From positions 1 to 37,650 of the forward strand of contig NVVD01000012.1 of the NCBI GenBank assembly GCA_002402105.1: a DNA stretch of 37,650 bases. The letters run 5' to 3'. Positions 24,749 to 33,000 of this stretch are shown here, piece by piece. The translations under genes were made by a program, and so were the position numbers. Source of the stretch: Candidatus Cloacimonadota bacterium. Lineage in GTDB: Bacteria > Muiribacteriota > UBA6191. The stretch's first letter is position 1. The number at the start of each line of letters is the position of its first letter. The notes below the pieces were generated by a model that was given only the letters and a program-made list of their open reading frames with translations, was not told the origin of the DNA and ran no database searches.

Positions 24749-25942
24749 ATGAATATAACAGAAAATGAACTAAACAAAGAAGTAATAAACGCACAGCTTT
24801 TGAGCCCAATTCCCCAACACAAACAAGACGAAAACCGTGATTTGGTTTATGGATTAAAATTTGAAAATAAACTAGGTGTTTTTACAATTAAAACAAATGA
24901 TGAATATAAAATAGGAGATCAATTAATTGTTAAAACAGATCGTGCAAAAGAGTTAGCAACAGTAAAATATATTGACTTAAATAGAGAGATAGACAGAAAA
25001 AGAGAATTAGAAATTTACTCAATTATTAAAGTTGTTGATGAAAATGATAAAGCAATCATTCTAAGAAATATTGAAAAACAAAAATCAGCGTTAGATATAG
25101 CAAAAAGAAAAATAGAAGCACTCAATCTTCATATGAAAATTTCTACAGTTGAATATCTTTTTGACTCTTCTCGTATATTATTTTATTTTATTGCTCCTAA
25201 AAAAGTAGATTTTAGAGAGTTGGTAAGACTTTTAGCATCTGAGTTTAAAACACGTATAGAGTTAAGGCAAATTACAACAAGACAAAATGTTAGCATGAAA
25301 GGTGCTGTGGGTGCTTGTGGTCGAGAGACTTGTTGCTCTAGTTTTTTAACAAAAACACCAGTGGTTTCTATGGATATGGTTGAGACTCAAAGGTTAAGTA
25401 AAAATCCAGCAAAATTAAATGGAGTTTGTGGCAAGCTTAAATGTTGTTTATCATATGAAAACAATTTTTATGAAGAAGCGAGTAAGGGTATACCGACTCG
25501 TGGTAGCTGCGTAAGTTGTAAATCAGGTAAAAAGGGTAAAGTTTGTGGTATCAATGTTTTTTCGGAAGAGATGACTATTTATGTTGACGAAGAAGCCACT
25601 TATGAAAACATTTCTTTTAGTGATATTTTAACAGAAGAAGAAATCAAAAAAAGAGCTGAGCAAAAAGTAAAAAAACAAACTGACTTAAAAAAAATAGATA
25701 AAAGAGAGAATAAAAAACAGTCGTCAGATAGTAAAAGTAATCCACAAGAGAAAACAAACTTTCAAAAACCAGTAAATAAACAACAAAAAAATAAAAACTC
25801 TCAAGATAATAAATCTACAAATGAGTTGAAACCAGAGCAAGAAATAGAGACTAATAAGTCGAGAAATAAAAATAGAAGAAACCGTAAAAAAAACACTCCA
25901 AAAACTGAAAATAAAAACACTCCAAATTCTACAAAAGAGTAA
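24749..25942 (+). CDS. ricT: RicT / PSP1 domain iron-sulfur protein (YaaT family)
   Basis: A 397-residue PSP1-domain protein. In Bacillus subtilis RicT (YaaT) works with RicA and RicF as an iron-sulfur complex that steers RNase Y processing and competence/biofilm phosphorelays. The core (about 30-295) includes the two C-x4-CC clusters CGRETCC (Cys190, 195, 196) and CGKLKCC (Cys227, 232, 233), the likely cluster ligands, plus Cys254, Cys257 and Cys266. A basic, asparagine/lysine/glutamine-rich tail (about 300-397) follows and looks disordered. I take ATG 24749 as start; an in-frame TTG 51 bases upstream gives an unlikely extension. It is the first gene of a tight operon with lpxI 13 bases downstream. 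No ricA or ricF is visible, so the partner or role may differ from Bacillus. Confidence 0.88.
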   Translation: MNITENELNKEVINAQLLSPIPQHKQDENRDLVYGLKFENKLGVFTIKTNDEYKIGDQLIVKTDRAKELATVKYIDLNREIDRKRELEIYSIIKVVDENDKAIILRNIEKQKSALDIAKRKIEALNLHMKISTVEYLFDSSRILFYFIAPKKVDFRELVRLLASEFKTRIELRQITTRQNVSMKGAVGACGRETCCSSFLTKTPVVSMDMVETQRLSKNPAKLNGVCGKLKCCLSYENNFYEEASKGIPTRGSCVSCKSGKKGKVCGINVFSEEMTIYVDEEATYENISFSDILTEEEIKKRAEQKVKKQTDLKKIDKRENKKQSSDSKSNPQEKTNFQKPVNKQQKNKNSQDNKSTNELKPEQEIETNKSRNKNRRNRKKNTPKTENKNTPNSTKE

Positions 25943-25955
25943 TCAAGAGAAAATT

Positions 25956-26783
25956 ATGGAAAATCAATCAATCAAACAACTTGGAATCATAGCTGGCTAT
26001 GGTGAACTCCCTCTTGAAGTAATTCAAGAAGCTAAAAAACAAGGGTATACTCCATATGTAGTCGCTTTATCTGGAATGGCTAGAGATGACTATCAAAATA
26101 AAGTAGACCAGTGTTTATATGTGGGTTTAGGTGAGCTACAAAAAGCCTTGATGTTTTTTTTACAACATCAAGTAAAAGAGTTAGTTTTAGTTGGTAAAGT
26201 AAATAAAAAACTTTTAGTACAGGGGGGAGTTGAGTTAGATGCTCAAGCTCTTCAAGTGATTAGTAGCTTATCAGCGGGTAATGACGATTCAATGTTACTT
26301 GGGGTTGTCAATTTACTTGAAATGCAGGGCATTAAGGTACTTGATTCAACGAAATTTTTACAAAACTTGATTCCTTCAGAAGAGATTTTAACAACAATGG
26401 AGATTGATAAAGACTTTTTGAGTGATGTCGATTATGGTATGTCAATGGCAAAGCAAATGGGACAGTTAGATATTGGACAGACCGTTGTTGTTAAAAATAA
26501 GAGTATCATGGCAGTAGAAGCTATTGAGGGTACTGACTTAGCTATCTCTCGAGGAGGGCAATTGGCAAAACAAGGCGGTGTAGTTGTAAAAGCATCGAAA
26601 CCAAATCAAGATCTAAGATTTGATGTGCCAACAATTGGCTTAGATACTTTAAAGTCTTGTGTTGATGCAAATATTTCAGTTTTAGCTTTTGAGGCAGATT
26701 CTACAATTGTTTTAGATAAAACAAAAATGATTGAGATGGCTGAAAAAGAAAATATCCATATAATTGCGGTTAAGGCTAAATGA
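25956..26783 (+). CDS. lpxI: UDP-2,3-diacylglucosamine pyrophosphatase LpxI
   Basis: LpxI hydrolyses UDP-2,3-diacylglucosamine to lipid X and UMP, replacing LpxH in lineages such as alphaproteobacteria. The 275-residue chain (DUF1009) starts with LGIIAGYGELPLEVIQEAKK. It contains GKVNKKLLVQGG and GNDDSMLLGVVNLLE in the N-terminal half. The C-terminal catalytic half has DIGQTVVVKNKSIMAVEAIEGTD, SRGGQLAKQGGVVVKASKPNQD and RFDVPTIGLDTL, all characteristic. Length is as usual. It overlaps lpxB by 4 bases, matching the pathway order: LpxI makes lipid X, LpxB joins it to another UDP-diacylglucosamine. Confident call. Confidence 0.95.
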   Translation: MENQSIKQLGIIAGYGELPLEVIQEAKKQGYTPYVVALSGMARDDYQNKVDQCLYVGLGELQKALMFFLQHQVKELVLVGKVNKKLLVQGGVELDAQALQVISSLSAGNDDSMLLGVVNLLEMQGIKVLDSTKFLQNLIPSEEILTTMEIDKDFLSDVDYGMSMAKQMGQLDIGQTVVVKNKSIMAVEAIEGTDLAISRGGQLAKQGGVVVKASKPNQDLRFDVPTIGLDTLKSCVDANISVLAFEADSTIVLDKTKMIEMAEKENIHIIAVKAK

Positions 26784-27925
26784 GTAAACGTCTTGTAGTA
26801 CATTCTAATAGAAAAAAGATTTTGATTCTTGTTGGCGAAGAATCAGGAGACTTACATGGTTCTCATTTAATCAAAGAATTATTAAATCGTGAAGATAAAG
26901 CACAGATATTTGCTTATGGTGGACGACGCATGAAAGATGCTGGAGCTAAATTAATAAAAAATACTATGAAAACTTCAGTTCTTGGAGTGACAGAGGTTAT
27001 ACAAGCGATTCCGGAGTTATTAAAACAAGAAAAAGAAGTCAAAAAATGGGTTTCTCAAAATAATCCAAATTTGATAATTGTAATAGACTACCCAGGTTTT
27101 CACCTAAAACTTTTGCCCTATTTGAGTAAATGGGCACCAGTCCATTATTATATTCCACCAAAAGTATGGGTCTGGAAAAAAAATAGAGCTGATAAAATTA
27201 ATAAATACTGTGAAAAAGTTTATACGATTTTTCCGTTTGAACAAAAATACTATCCTAAGATAGGAAGATATTTTGGGCACCCTTTAGTAGATATTGTTAA
27301 ACCAGAAATATCTAAAAAAGACTTTTATGAAAAGTATAATTTAACTGTAAATGATATTGTAATTGGTTTATTACCTGGCTCTCGAAATCAAGAGCTCAAA
27401 AAGCTATTGCCTGAGTTTTTAAAATCAGCAAAACTATTAGCTAAAAAAGTAAAAAATATTCATTTTTTTATTCCAAAAGTATCTACAGTAGATGAGTCTT
27501 TATATGAAATATGTAAAGATTATAAAACTTTAAAAATTCATATTTTAGACGGGATGCCTTACTCTATTATTGCAAATTCAAAGTTAGTATTACTAGCATC
27601 AGGTACTGTTACTTTAGAGGCAACAATTTTAGGTACACCTATGTTAATTTGTTATCAGACAAATTGGTTGACTAAAAAAGCTTTTGATTTATTATCTCAA
27701 ACTCCGCATATTGGTTTACCAAATATTATTGCTGGTAAAGAGATTGTTAAAGAGTTTAAACAAGAAGATTTTACAAGTGAAAAAATAGTGTCTTACTCAG
27801 AAAGCTTGTTAAAGTCTGACTTAGCCATGGAAAAACAATTAGAGAGATTGAAATCTGTTCAAGTTTCTCTAGGCGATCAAGGTGTTATCAAAAAAATTGC
27901 TGATGATATGATGGAGGAACTTTAA
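26780..27925 (+). CDS. lpxB: Lipid-A-disaccharide synthase LpxB
   Basis: LpxB (GT19, GT-B fold) condenses lipid X with UDP-2,3-diacylglucosamine to form the lipid A disaccharide. This 381-residue copy is the more canonical of two in the operon. It has VGEESGDLHGSHLI near the start and IVIDYPGFHLKLL. The acceptor-side stretch YYIPPKVWVWKKNRADKI corresponds to the family's S-P-x-V-W-A-W-x-x-x-R. It continues with FPFEQKYY, GHPLVD, LLPGSRNQE and ASGTVTLEATILGTPM. It starts within the last 4 bases of lpxI and its stop overlaps the next start (TAATG), so translation is coupled on both sides. The membrane association is peripheral, at the inner leaflet. Confidence 0.93.
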   Translation: MSKRLVVHSNRKKILILVGEESGDLHGSHLIKELLNREDKAQIFAYGGRRMKDAGAKLIKNTMKTSVLGVTEVIQAIPELLKQEKEVKKWVSQNNPNLIIVIDYPGFHLKLLPYLSKWAPVHYYIPPKVWVWKKNRADKINKYCEKVYTIFPFEQKYYPKIGRYFGHPLVDIVKPEISKKDFYEKYNLTVNDIVIGLLPGSRNQELKKLLPEFLKSAKLLAKKVKNIHFFIPKVSTVDESLYEICKDYKTLKIHILDGMPYSIIANSKLVLLASGTVTLEATILGTPMLICYQTNWLTKKAFDLLSQTPHIGLPNIIAGKEIVKEFKQEDFTSEKIVSYSESLLKSDLAMEKQLERLKSVQVSLGDQGVIKKIADDMMEEL

Positions 27926-29685
27926 TGAAAGAAAGCCCATCCGATATTAAAAGACTTCTGGCTTTTTCTAAACCTTATAAATTTTATTTAATTTTAAGTT
28001 TGTTGGCAGCTGTTGGTGTTGCTATTGCAACAACTTTAAATGCTCATGTTTTACAGATGTTGGTAGATGATGTATTAACAGTTCCTTCTGGTGTTGAAGC
28101 AAGATCTTATTATGCATCAAGGCTAGGTAACTTATATTTTGTTATTGCTTGTGCTGTTGGAGTAACTGCTTTAAAGGGATCTTCCTCTTTTGCTCAAACT
28201 TATATGATGTCTTGGATTTGTCAAAAAATTACTTTAAAAATAAAAGTTGATTTTTTTGATAGATTACAAAAATTACCTCTTAATTTTTACTCTTCTCACC
28301 GTACTGGTGATTTAATCTCAAGATTAAATGGTGATGTTGTTGTTGTTGAGGGAATGCTCAAAGAAATGACAAAAATTATAGCAGACCCTTTAATTATTAT
28401 TTGTGTCATTGGATATATGTTTACTATTTATTGGGAGCTAGGCCTTGTTATCTTTTTGATAATCCCTGTTTTAGCTTTTGTAGTTAAAATAATTTCAAGA
28501 AGATTAAGAAAGGTTGGTCAACAATTACAAGATAAAATTGGAGATATCTCATCAATTATTCAAGAGTCTGTCTTGGGTATTAAAATTATTAAGTCTTTTG
28601 GAATGGAGAAAGAGCATTCTAAGCGTTTTGAATTAGAAGCAGAAGAGAACTTCACAATTTCGATGAAAAGTATCAAATATAATGCTTTAAACTCACCGAT
28701 TGTTGAGCTTTTTGACTCTTTTGGTGTTGCTGTGATGCTATATTTTGGTTCAAAAGGTGTGATTGATGGTCGTATTACTCCAGGTGATTTGATTGGATTT
28801 TTAACAGCTCTTGGTTTAATGTTCCATCCAATTAAAAAAATTACAAATGGTAATGGTATTATACAACAATCAAGAGGGGCACTAGCTAGAATTTTTGAAA
28901 TCTTAGATTCTGCTTGTGAAGAGGATTTAGGTACAAGAGAAGTTCCTAAAGACGCTAAAATTAATTTAGAATTTCAAAACTTGGATTTTTCTTTTACATC
29001 AGATAGGCGTGTTTTAAAAAATATTAATTTAAAAGTGGATGAAGGTGAAGTTATCGCTCTTGTTGGGCAGTCGGGTGGCGGTAAAACCTCTTTAGTTAAT
29101 TTAATACCAAGATTTTATAAATGGCAATCAGGCTCTATATTATTAGATGGTATTGATATTAGAGAGTACAAGTTAGATAGTTATCGAAAACTATTTGGAA
29201 TAGTGCCTCAAGAGGTTATTTTATTTAAAGGCAGTATTACTGACAATGTCTGTTTTGGCCGACCAAACGCAACTCAAGATGAGGTGATGAGTGCTTGTAA
29301 ATCAGCAAATGCCCACGATTTTATCATGAGTTTAAAAAATGGTTACAATACTGAGATTTCTGAAATGGGTGTTGGTTTATCAGGTGGACAAAGACAAAGA
29401 ATTGCTATTGCACGCTCTATTTTAAAAGATCCAAAAATATTAATTTTAGATGAGGCAACCTCAGCTTTAGATAATCAAAGTGAAAAGATAGTTCAACAAG
29501 CTTTAGATTGTTTAATGAAAGGGCGTACAACTTTTGTTATTGCACATCGTTTATCAACAGTTGTAAATGCTAGTCGTATTATAGTTTTACAAGATGGAGA
29601 TATAAAAGCAATAGGCACACATCAAGAGTTATTAAATAGCTCTGACACATACTCTAAATTATATCACTCTAGTGAGTCTAAATAA
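27925..29685 (+). CDS. msbA: MsbA-like lipid A flippase (ABC exporter)
   Basis: A 586-residue ABC half-transporter: six transmembrane helices in residues 1 to about 320, then an ATP-binding domain. The latter has Walker A VGQSGGGKTS, Q-loop VPQEVILFKG, signature LSGGQRQRIAIARSIL, Walker B ILILDEATSALD and the H-loop IAHRLST. Exporters of this group include many multidrug pumps; placement between two lpxB genes and ahead of an LpxL-like acyltransferase makes flipping of the lipid A precursor across the inner membrane the best reading. The ATG shares its A with the lpxB stop codon. Substrate assignment rests on context, fold assignment on sequence. Confidence 0.88.
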   Translation: MKESPSDIKRLLAFSKPYKFYLILSLLAAVGVAIATTLNAHVLQMLVDDVLTVPSGVEARSYYASRLGNLYFVIACAVGVTALKGSSSFAQTYMMSWICQKITLKIKVDFFDRLQKLPLNFYSSHRTGDLISRLNGDVVVVEGMLKEMTKIIADPLIIICVIGYMFTIYWELGLVIFLIIPVLAFVVKIISRRLRKVGQQLQDKIGDISSIIQESVLGIKIIKSFGMEKEHSKRFELEAEENFTISMKSIKYNALNSPIVELFDSFGVAVMLYFGSKGVIDGRITPGDLIGFLTALGLMFHPIKKITNGNGIIQQSRGALARIFEILDSACEEDLGTREVPKDAKINLEFQNLDFSFTSDRRVLKNINLKVDEGEVIALVGQSGGGKTSLVNLIPRFYKWQSGSILLDGIDIREYKLDSYRKLFGIVPQEVILFKGSITDNVCFGRPNATQDEVMSACKSANAHDFIMSLKNGYNTEISEMGVGLSGGQRQRIAIARSILKDPKILILDEATSALDNQSEKIVQQALDCLMKGRTTFVIAHRLSTVVNASRIIVLQDGDIKAIGTHQELLNSSDTYSKLYHSSESK

Positions 29686-29687
29686 TT

Positions 29688-30857
29688 ATGGATAATAAAA
29701 AGAAAATATTTGTATCAGCAGGAGAGTATTCAGGTAGCATGTATGTTAGCGGAGTACTTAAGTCTGTAAAACAAAACTATCCTGATTTGATTTTAGAAGG
29801 TATTGGTGGAACTGAGTTAAAAAAAATAGGTGTAAATACTATTTATAACTCAGATGATTGGGGTTCTATTGGTATTGTTGAGGCTTTAAAAAGATGGAAA
29901 CTAATCTGGATAAACTTAAAAGTTCAAAAATATTTAGAAGAATCTAAGCCAGACTTAATAATACTAGTAGATTATCCTGGCTTTAATATGCATTTAGCCA
30001 GAAAAGCAAAAAAATTAGGCATTCCTAGTATTTATGTTTTTCCGCCACGAAAGTTTTGTGTTGATGCAAGTCGTTTAACAGATGCTGTCAATAATATTAA
30101 AAGAGTTGCAGCAGAGTTTCAGCCTACTTTTGATTGCTATAAAGAAGCAGGTGCTTGTGTAGACTTTGTAGGTCATCCAATGCTTGACCTTTTGCCTGTT
30201 GGTGATCCTCAAGCTTTAAGGCAAGATTTGGGTTTTCAAAAGAAAGATTTTATTATTTTGTTAATGCCAGGTTCAAGAGCTCAAGAGATAAACCTTTTAT
30301 TGCCGCTATATGAAGAAACAGTTCAAAAAATTTATCAAAACAAGAAAAATTTAAAATTTGTTTTACTTGGTGCAAATAATTTTGAAAGCCAAGAAAATAT
30401 GAAATCAGAGTTAGAAAGTATTCATTCTAACTTAAAAAAATATGGTGTAGATATTAATTTATCGTGGGAAAACCGTTTTAATCTGATGCAAGTTGCTGAT
30501 TTAGCCTTAGTTACATCCGGAACTGCTACCATGGAACTCACGGTTTATGGAGTTCCGATGGTTATTTGTTACAAGGTTTCAAAATTAACCGAAGTATTGG
30601 CAGTTTTTTTTAATAAATTACCAAAGTATATTGGGTTACCAAATTTGTTAGCAAATGAAATGATAATATCAGAGTTTATTCAAGAAGAGGCTAATTCAGA
30701 AAACTTATCAAAAGAGATTTTAAAATTAGTAGATGATGATAAAAAAAGAGCTCAATTAAAAAAACAATTATTAGAAGTCAAAGAAAAAATGGGAAGCAAG
30801 GGAGCCTTAGCTAGAATCGAAACTATGATTGTAGAGGAGCTTGGCTTAAAGTCTTAG
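29688..30857 (+). CDS. Second, diverged LpxB-like glycosyltransferase
   Basis: A 389-residue paralogue of LpxB. It keeps the family frame: VSAGEYSGSMYVSGVL, ILVDYPGFNMHLA, GHPMLDLLP, LMPGSRAQE and TSGTATMELTVYGVPM, i.e. the nucleotide-sugar side. The acceptor-side block differs strongly: where LpxB has P-x-V-W-x-W-x-x-x-R and later F-P-F-E, this protein reads PPRKFCVDASRLTDA and EFQPTFDCYKEA, losing both tryptophans and the glutamate. It may therefore use a different acceptor, form a heteromer with the first LpxB or be regulatory. It starts 2 bases after msbA and ends 3 bases before the acyltransferase gene, so it is part of the same operon. No frame damage is seen, so it is presumably functional. 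Confidence 0.8.
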   Translation: MDNKKKIFVSAGEYSGSMYVSGVLKSVKQNYPDLILEGIGGTELKKIGVNTIYNSDDWGSIGIVEALKRWKLIWINLKVQKYLEESKPDLIILVDYPGFNMHLARKAKKLGIPSIYVFPPRKFCVDASRLTDAVNNIKRVAAEFQPTFDCYKEAGACVDFVGHPMLDLLPVGDPQALRQDLGFQKKDFIILLMPGSRAQEINLLLPLYEETVQKIYQNKKNLKFVLLGANNFESQENMKSELESIHSNLKKYGVDINLSWENRFNLMQVADLALVTSGTATMELTVYGVPMVICYKVSKLTEVLAVFFNKLPKYIGLPNLLANEMIISEFIQEEANSENLSKEILKLVDDDKKRAQLKKQLLEVKEKMGSKGALARIETMIVEELGLKS

Positions 30858-30860
30858 ATT

Positions 30861-31802
30861 ATGGGAATTATAATATTATTTGTATTTTATACTTTGTATA
30901 CTATTTGTTTTTTGGTTCCTAGAGGGCTGTTATTAAAGCTATCTAAATTTTGTGCATTTTTCTTAAGCTTTTTACCTATTCCTGCAGTAGACAGAAATCT
31001 TAAAGTGATTTTAAATTTTCAAAAGTTAAATGGTATTACTTCAAAACCAAAAAGCGAGTTAAAGAGAAAGTATTATTACTATTTTTTAAAAAATATTATA
31101 GATTTTTATAAGTTTTTGGTAATTGACCCAGAGCAGTTTTATAAAGTTTTAAAAATTGACCCTTTATTTGATGGTTTTTTAAAAAGTTATGAAGATGGTC
31201 AAGGCATTATATTTGCTGGGATGCATCTAGGTAATTGGGAGTTAGGGCCATTGGTTGGTTACAAGTATAAAGTAAAAATGAGCTCATTGGTTTTTCATCA
31301 AATTAGTCCTGTATTTGAGTCTTTAATTTCATCCTTACGACGTAGATATGGTGTAAATTTATTGCATCAAAGAAAAGGAATCAAAGAAGCAATAAATAGA
31401 TTAAATGATGGGGAAGTTTTAATTTTTTTAGGAGATCAAGATGGTACAAAGGGTGGTCATTTCCAAAAACTATGTGGAATGACCTGTTCTTATCCAAGAG
31501 GTATTGAGTTATTTGTAAAAAAAACAAAAGCAAAAGTAATACCATCTATTTTAGTACATGATGGAGATAACTATAGATTAGCTGTTGAGCCAGATATTAA
31601 TTGTGATGAAATGAGAGAAAGTAAAGACTTTAATCAATTACATCAGCAACTAAAAAGTGTTTACGAAAAGTATATTTTAGAGTACCCGGAGCAATGGTTA
31701 CTTGTTTATGATCGTTTTAAATTTAGGCATGATAAACATTTACAAAAAAATGGTCTTTATGATGAAGTAAAAAAAGAGCATGAAGAGATGTTTTTGAAAT
31801 GA
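30861..31802 (+). CDS. LpxL/HtrB-like lipid A acyltransferase
   Basis: A 313-residue protein of the bacterial lipid A lauroyl/myristoyl acyltransferase family. An N-terminal membrane segment (about 3-22) is followed by the catalytic H-x4-E motif HLGNWE (His122-Glu127). Then come SLRRRYGVNLLHQRKG, the GDQDGTKGG stretch and, near the end, the EYPEQWLLVYDRFKFR block, close to the family's P-E-Q-W-x-W-x-H-x-R-W/F-K. It would add a secondary acyl chain to the lipid A precursor at the inner membrane. The number of sugars or Kdo residues on its acceptor cannot be told. The 3' end overlaps pdxA by 4 bases. Confidence 0.88.
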   Translation: MGIIILFVFYTLYTICFLVPRGLLLKLSKFCAFFLSFLPIPAVDRNLKVILNFQKLNGITSKPKSELKRKYYYYFLKNIIDFYKFLVIDPEQFYKVLKIDPLFDGFLKSYEDGQGIIFAGMHLGNWELGPLVGYKYKVKMSSLVFHQISPVFESLISSLRRRYGVNLLHQRKGIKEAINRLNDGEVLIFLGDQDGTKGGHFQKLCGMTCSYPRGIELFVKKTKAKVIPSILVHDGDNYRLAVEPDINCDEMRESKDFNQLHQQLKSVYEKYILEYPEQWLLVYDRFKFRHDKHLQKNGLYDEVKKEHEEMFLK

Positions 31803-32728
31803 AAAAAGTTGCTTTAACTATGGGGGATCCTTTTGGGATAGGCCCAGAAATTATTTATTACTCTTTAAAAGATACGATTGATAAAATCTCCTTTCAACCA
31901 ATCATTATTGGGAATCCAAATATTTATAAAAAATTAGGTATAAATCCAGAAAAATGGTTTTTAGACCTTTTTGTAGATGGCTTTGATAAAACTTTAAACT
32001 CAGACTTGGGAAAGATTAGTTTAGAGGGAGGATGTGAGTCCTTTTCTTATTTAAAAAAAAGTGTAGATCTTGTAAAGTCTTTTGAAATTGTCGGAATTAT
32101 TAACGCTCCTGTTTCTAAGCAAGCTATTTCTATGAGTCAAAATGGTTTTTTGGGACATACAGGTTATTACGAAGATTATTTATCAAAAAATCAAGCTGTA
32201 ATGACTTTTTTTGGGGAATACTTTTCTCTTATTTTACTAAGTCATCATATTCCGTTAAAAGATGTTTCGGATTTTTTATTTCAATCAGATATTGAAAAAA
32301 CTTCAGAAATTGCTCTTGAGGGTTTTAGAGGTTTATATGGTAGAGAGCCTATTATAAAAGTACTTGGTGTAAACCCTCATGCTGGTGAAGCTGGTTTAAT
32401 TTCATATGGTGAAGATCAAAGATTACAAAGAATGGTGTCTACTCTAGAAAGTAAAGGCTTTGATATATCGGGGCCATATCCAGCAGATACTTTATTTACA
32501 GGCGATAATTTGCTTGGGACTGATATTGTTATCTCTTCTTATCATGATCAAGGTTTGATACCTTTTAAATTAATGCATTTTCAAACGGGTGTATCAATAA
32601 CTTGGGGTTTAGATATACCAAGAATGACAGTAGACCATGGGACAGCTTATGATTTAGCTGGAAAGTCTAAAGCAAAATATAACTCTATGTCAGAGGTTAT
32701 ACTTTGTATGGATAATTATTTGAAATAA
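31799..32728 (+). CDS. pdxA: 4-hydroxythreonine-4-phosphate dehydrogenase PdxA
   Basis: PdxA oxidises 4-phosphohydroxy-L-threonine in the DXP-dependent route to pyridoxal 5'-phosphate. The 309-residue chain has TMGDPFGIGPEII at the start, INAPVSKQAI, GHTGYYEDYL, LSHHIPLKDV, the NPHAGEAGLISYGEDQ block and SSYHDQGLIPFKLMHFQTGV, followed by GLDIPRMTVDHGTAYDLAGK. The metal-binding histidines (GHTG, SHHIPL, YHDQG) are all in place. The ATG overlaps the acyltransferase stop, making it the last gene of the ricT-lpx operon. pdxA beside lipid A genes is not a pathway link but probably a shared expression unit. PdxA2-type four-carbon acid phosphate dehydrogenases are a less likely alternative. Confidence 0.93.
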   Translation: MKKVALTMGDPFGIGPEIIYYSLKDTIDKISFQPIIIGNPNIYKKLGINPEKWFLDLFVDGFDKTLNSDLGKISLEGGCESFSYLKKSVDLVKSFEIVGIINAPVSKQAISMSQNGFLGHTGYYEDYLSKNQAVMTFFGEYFSLILLSHHIPLKDVSDFLFQSDIEKTSEIALEGFRGLYGREPIIKVLGVNPHAGEAGLISYGEDQRLQRMVSTLESKGFDISGPYPADTLFTGDNLLGTDIVISSYHDQGLIPFKLMHFQTGVSITWGLDIPRMTVDHGTAYDLAGKSKAKYNSMSEVILCMDNYLK

Positions 32729-32741
32729 CTATAGCAAAAGA

Positions 32742-32770
32742 AAAAGAGTTCATTTTAAGCTAGCTCTTTT
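32742..32770 (+). terminator. Hairpin after pdxA
   Basis: AAAAGAG (32742-32748) pairs with CTCTTTT (32764-32770), with a 15-base loop. The T run is part of the stem, 14 bases after the pdxA stop. Plausible end of the ricT-pdxA transcript, not a textbook terminator. Confidence 0.45.
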
Positions 32771-32822
32771 CAAAACTTCTATATTTTTAGTATTGTTGTT
32801 ACATCCGAAAGAAGGTGTAGCA

Positions 32823-32885
32823 ATGAAACGAAAAATACGAACCATTTTAGTTTTAATGCTTTTGCTAGTTAATAACTTGCATTAG
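32823..32885 (+). CDS. Possible 20-codon hydrophobic peptide (leader-like)
   Basis: An ATG with AAGG about 8 bases upstream opens a 20-residue frame, MKRKIRTILVLMLLLVNNLH, basic at the start and then very rich in leucine, isoleucine and valine. It might be a tiny membrane peptide, a leader peptide, or the start of a decayed signal-peptide gene; the frame closes with TAG and no match continues downstream. It is followed within 10 bases by a stem-loop. A frame this short in AT-rich DNA can arise by chance, so the call is weak. Confidence 0.25.
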   Translation: MKRKIRTILVLMLLLVNNLH

Positions 32886-32892
32886 ACATTGT

Positions 32893-32917
32893 GGGTAAGT
32901 GTTCAAACCACTTGCCC
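32893..32917. other. G/C-rich stem-loop in the gap before the glycosyltransferase fusion gene
   Basis: GGGTAAGTG (32893-32901) pairs with CACTTGCCC (32909-32917) with one wobble around TTCAAAC. An alternative outer pairing TGTGG (32890-32894) with CCACA (32927-32931) competes with its base. This is far richer in G and C than its surroundings. No T tract follows, so it is not a simple terminator; function unknown. Confidence 0.45.
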
Positions 32918-33000
32918 CATTGCTCACCACATTTATATTATAAAACAAATTAAATAATTTGAAAAGATTTTTTCTTAATTAATGATATTTTAGTGAAACT

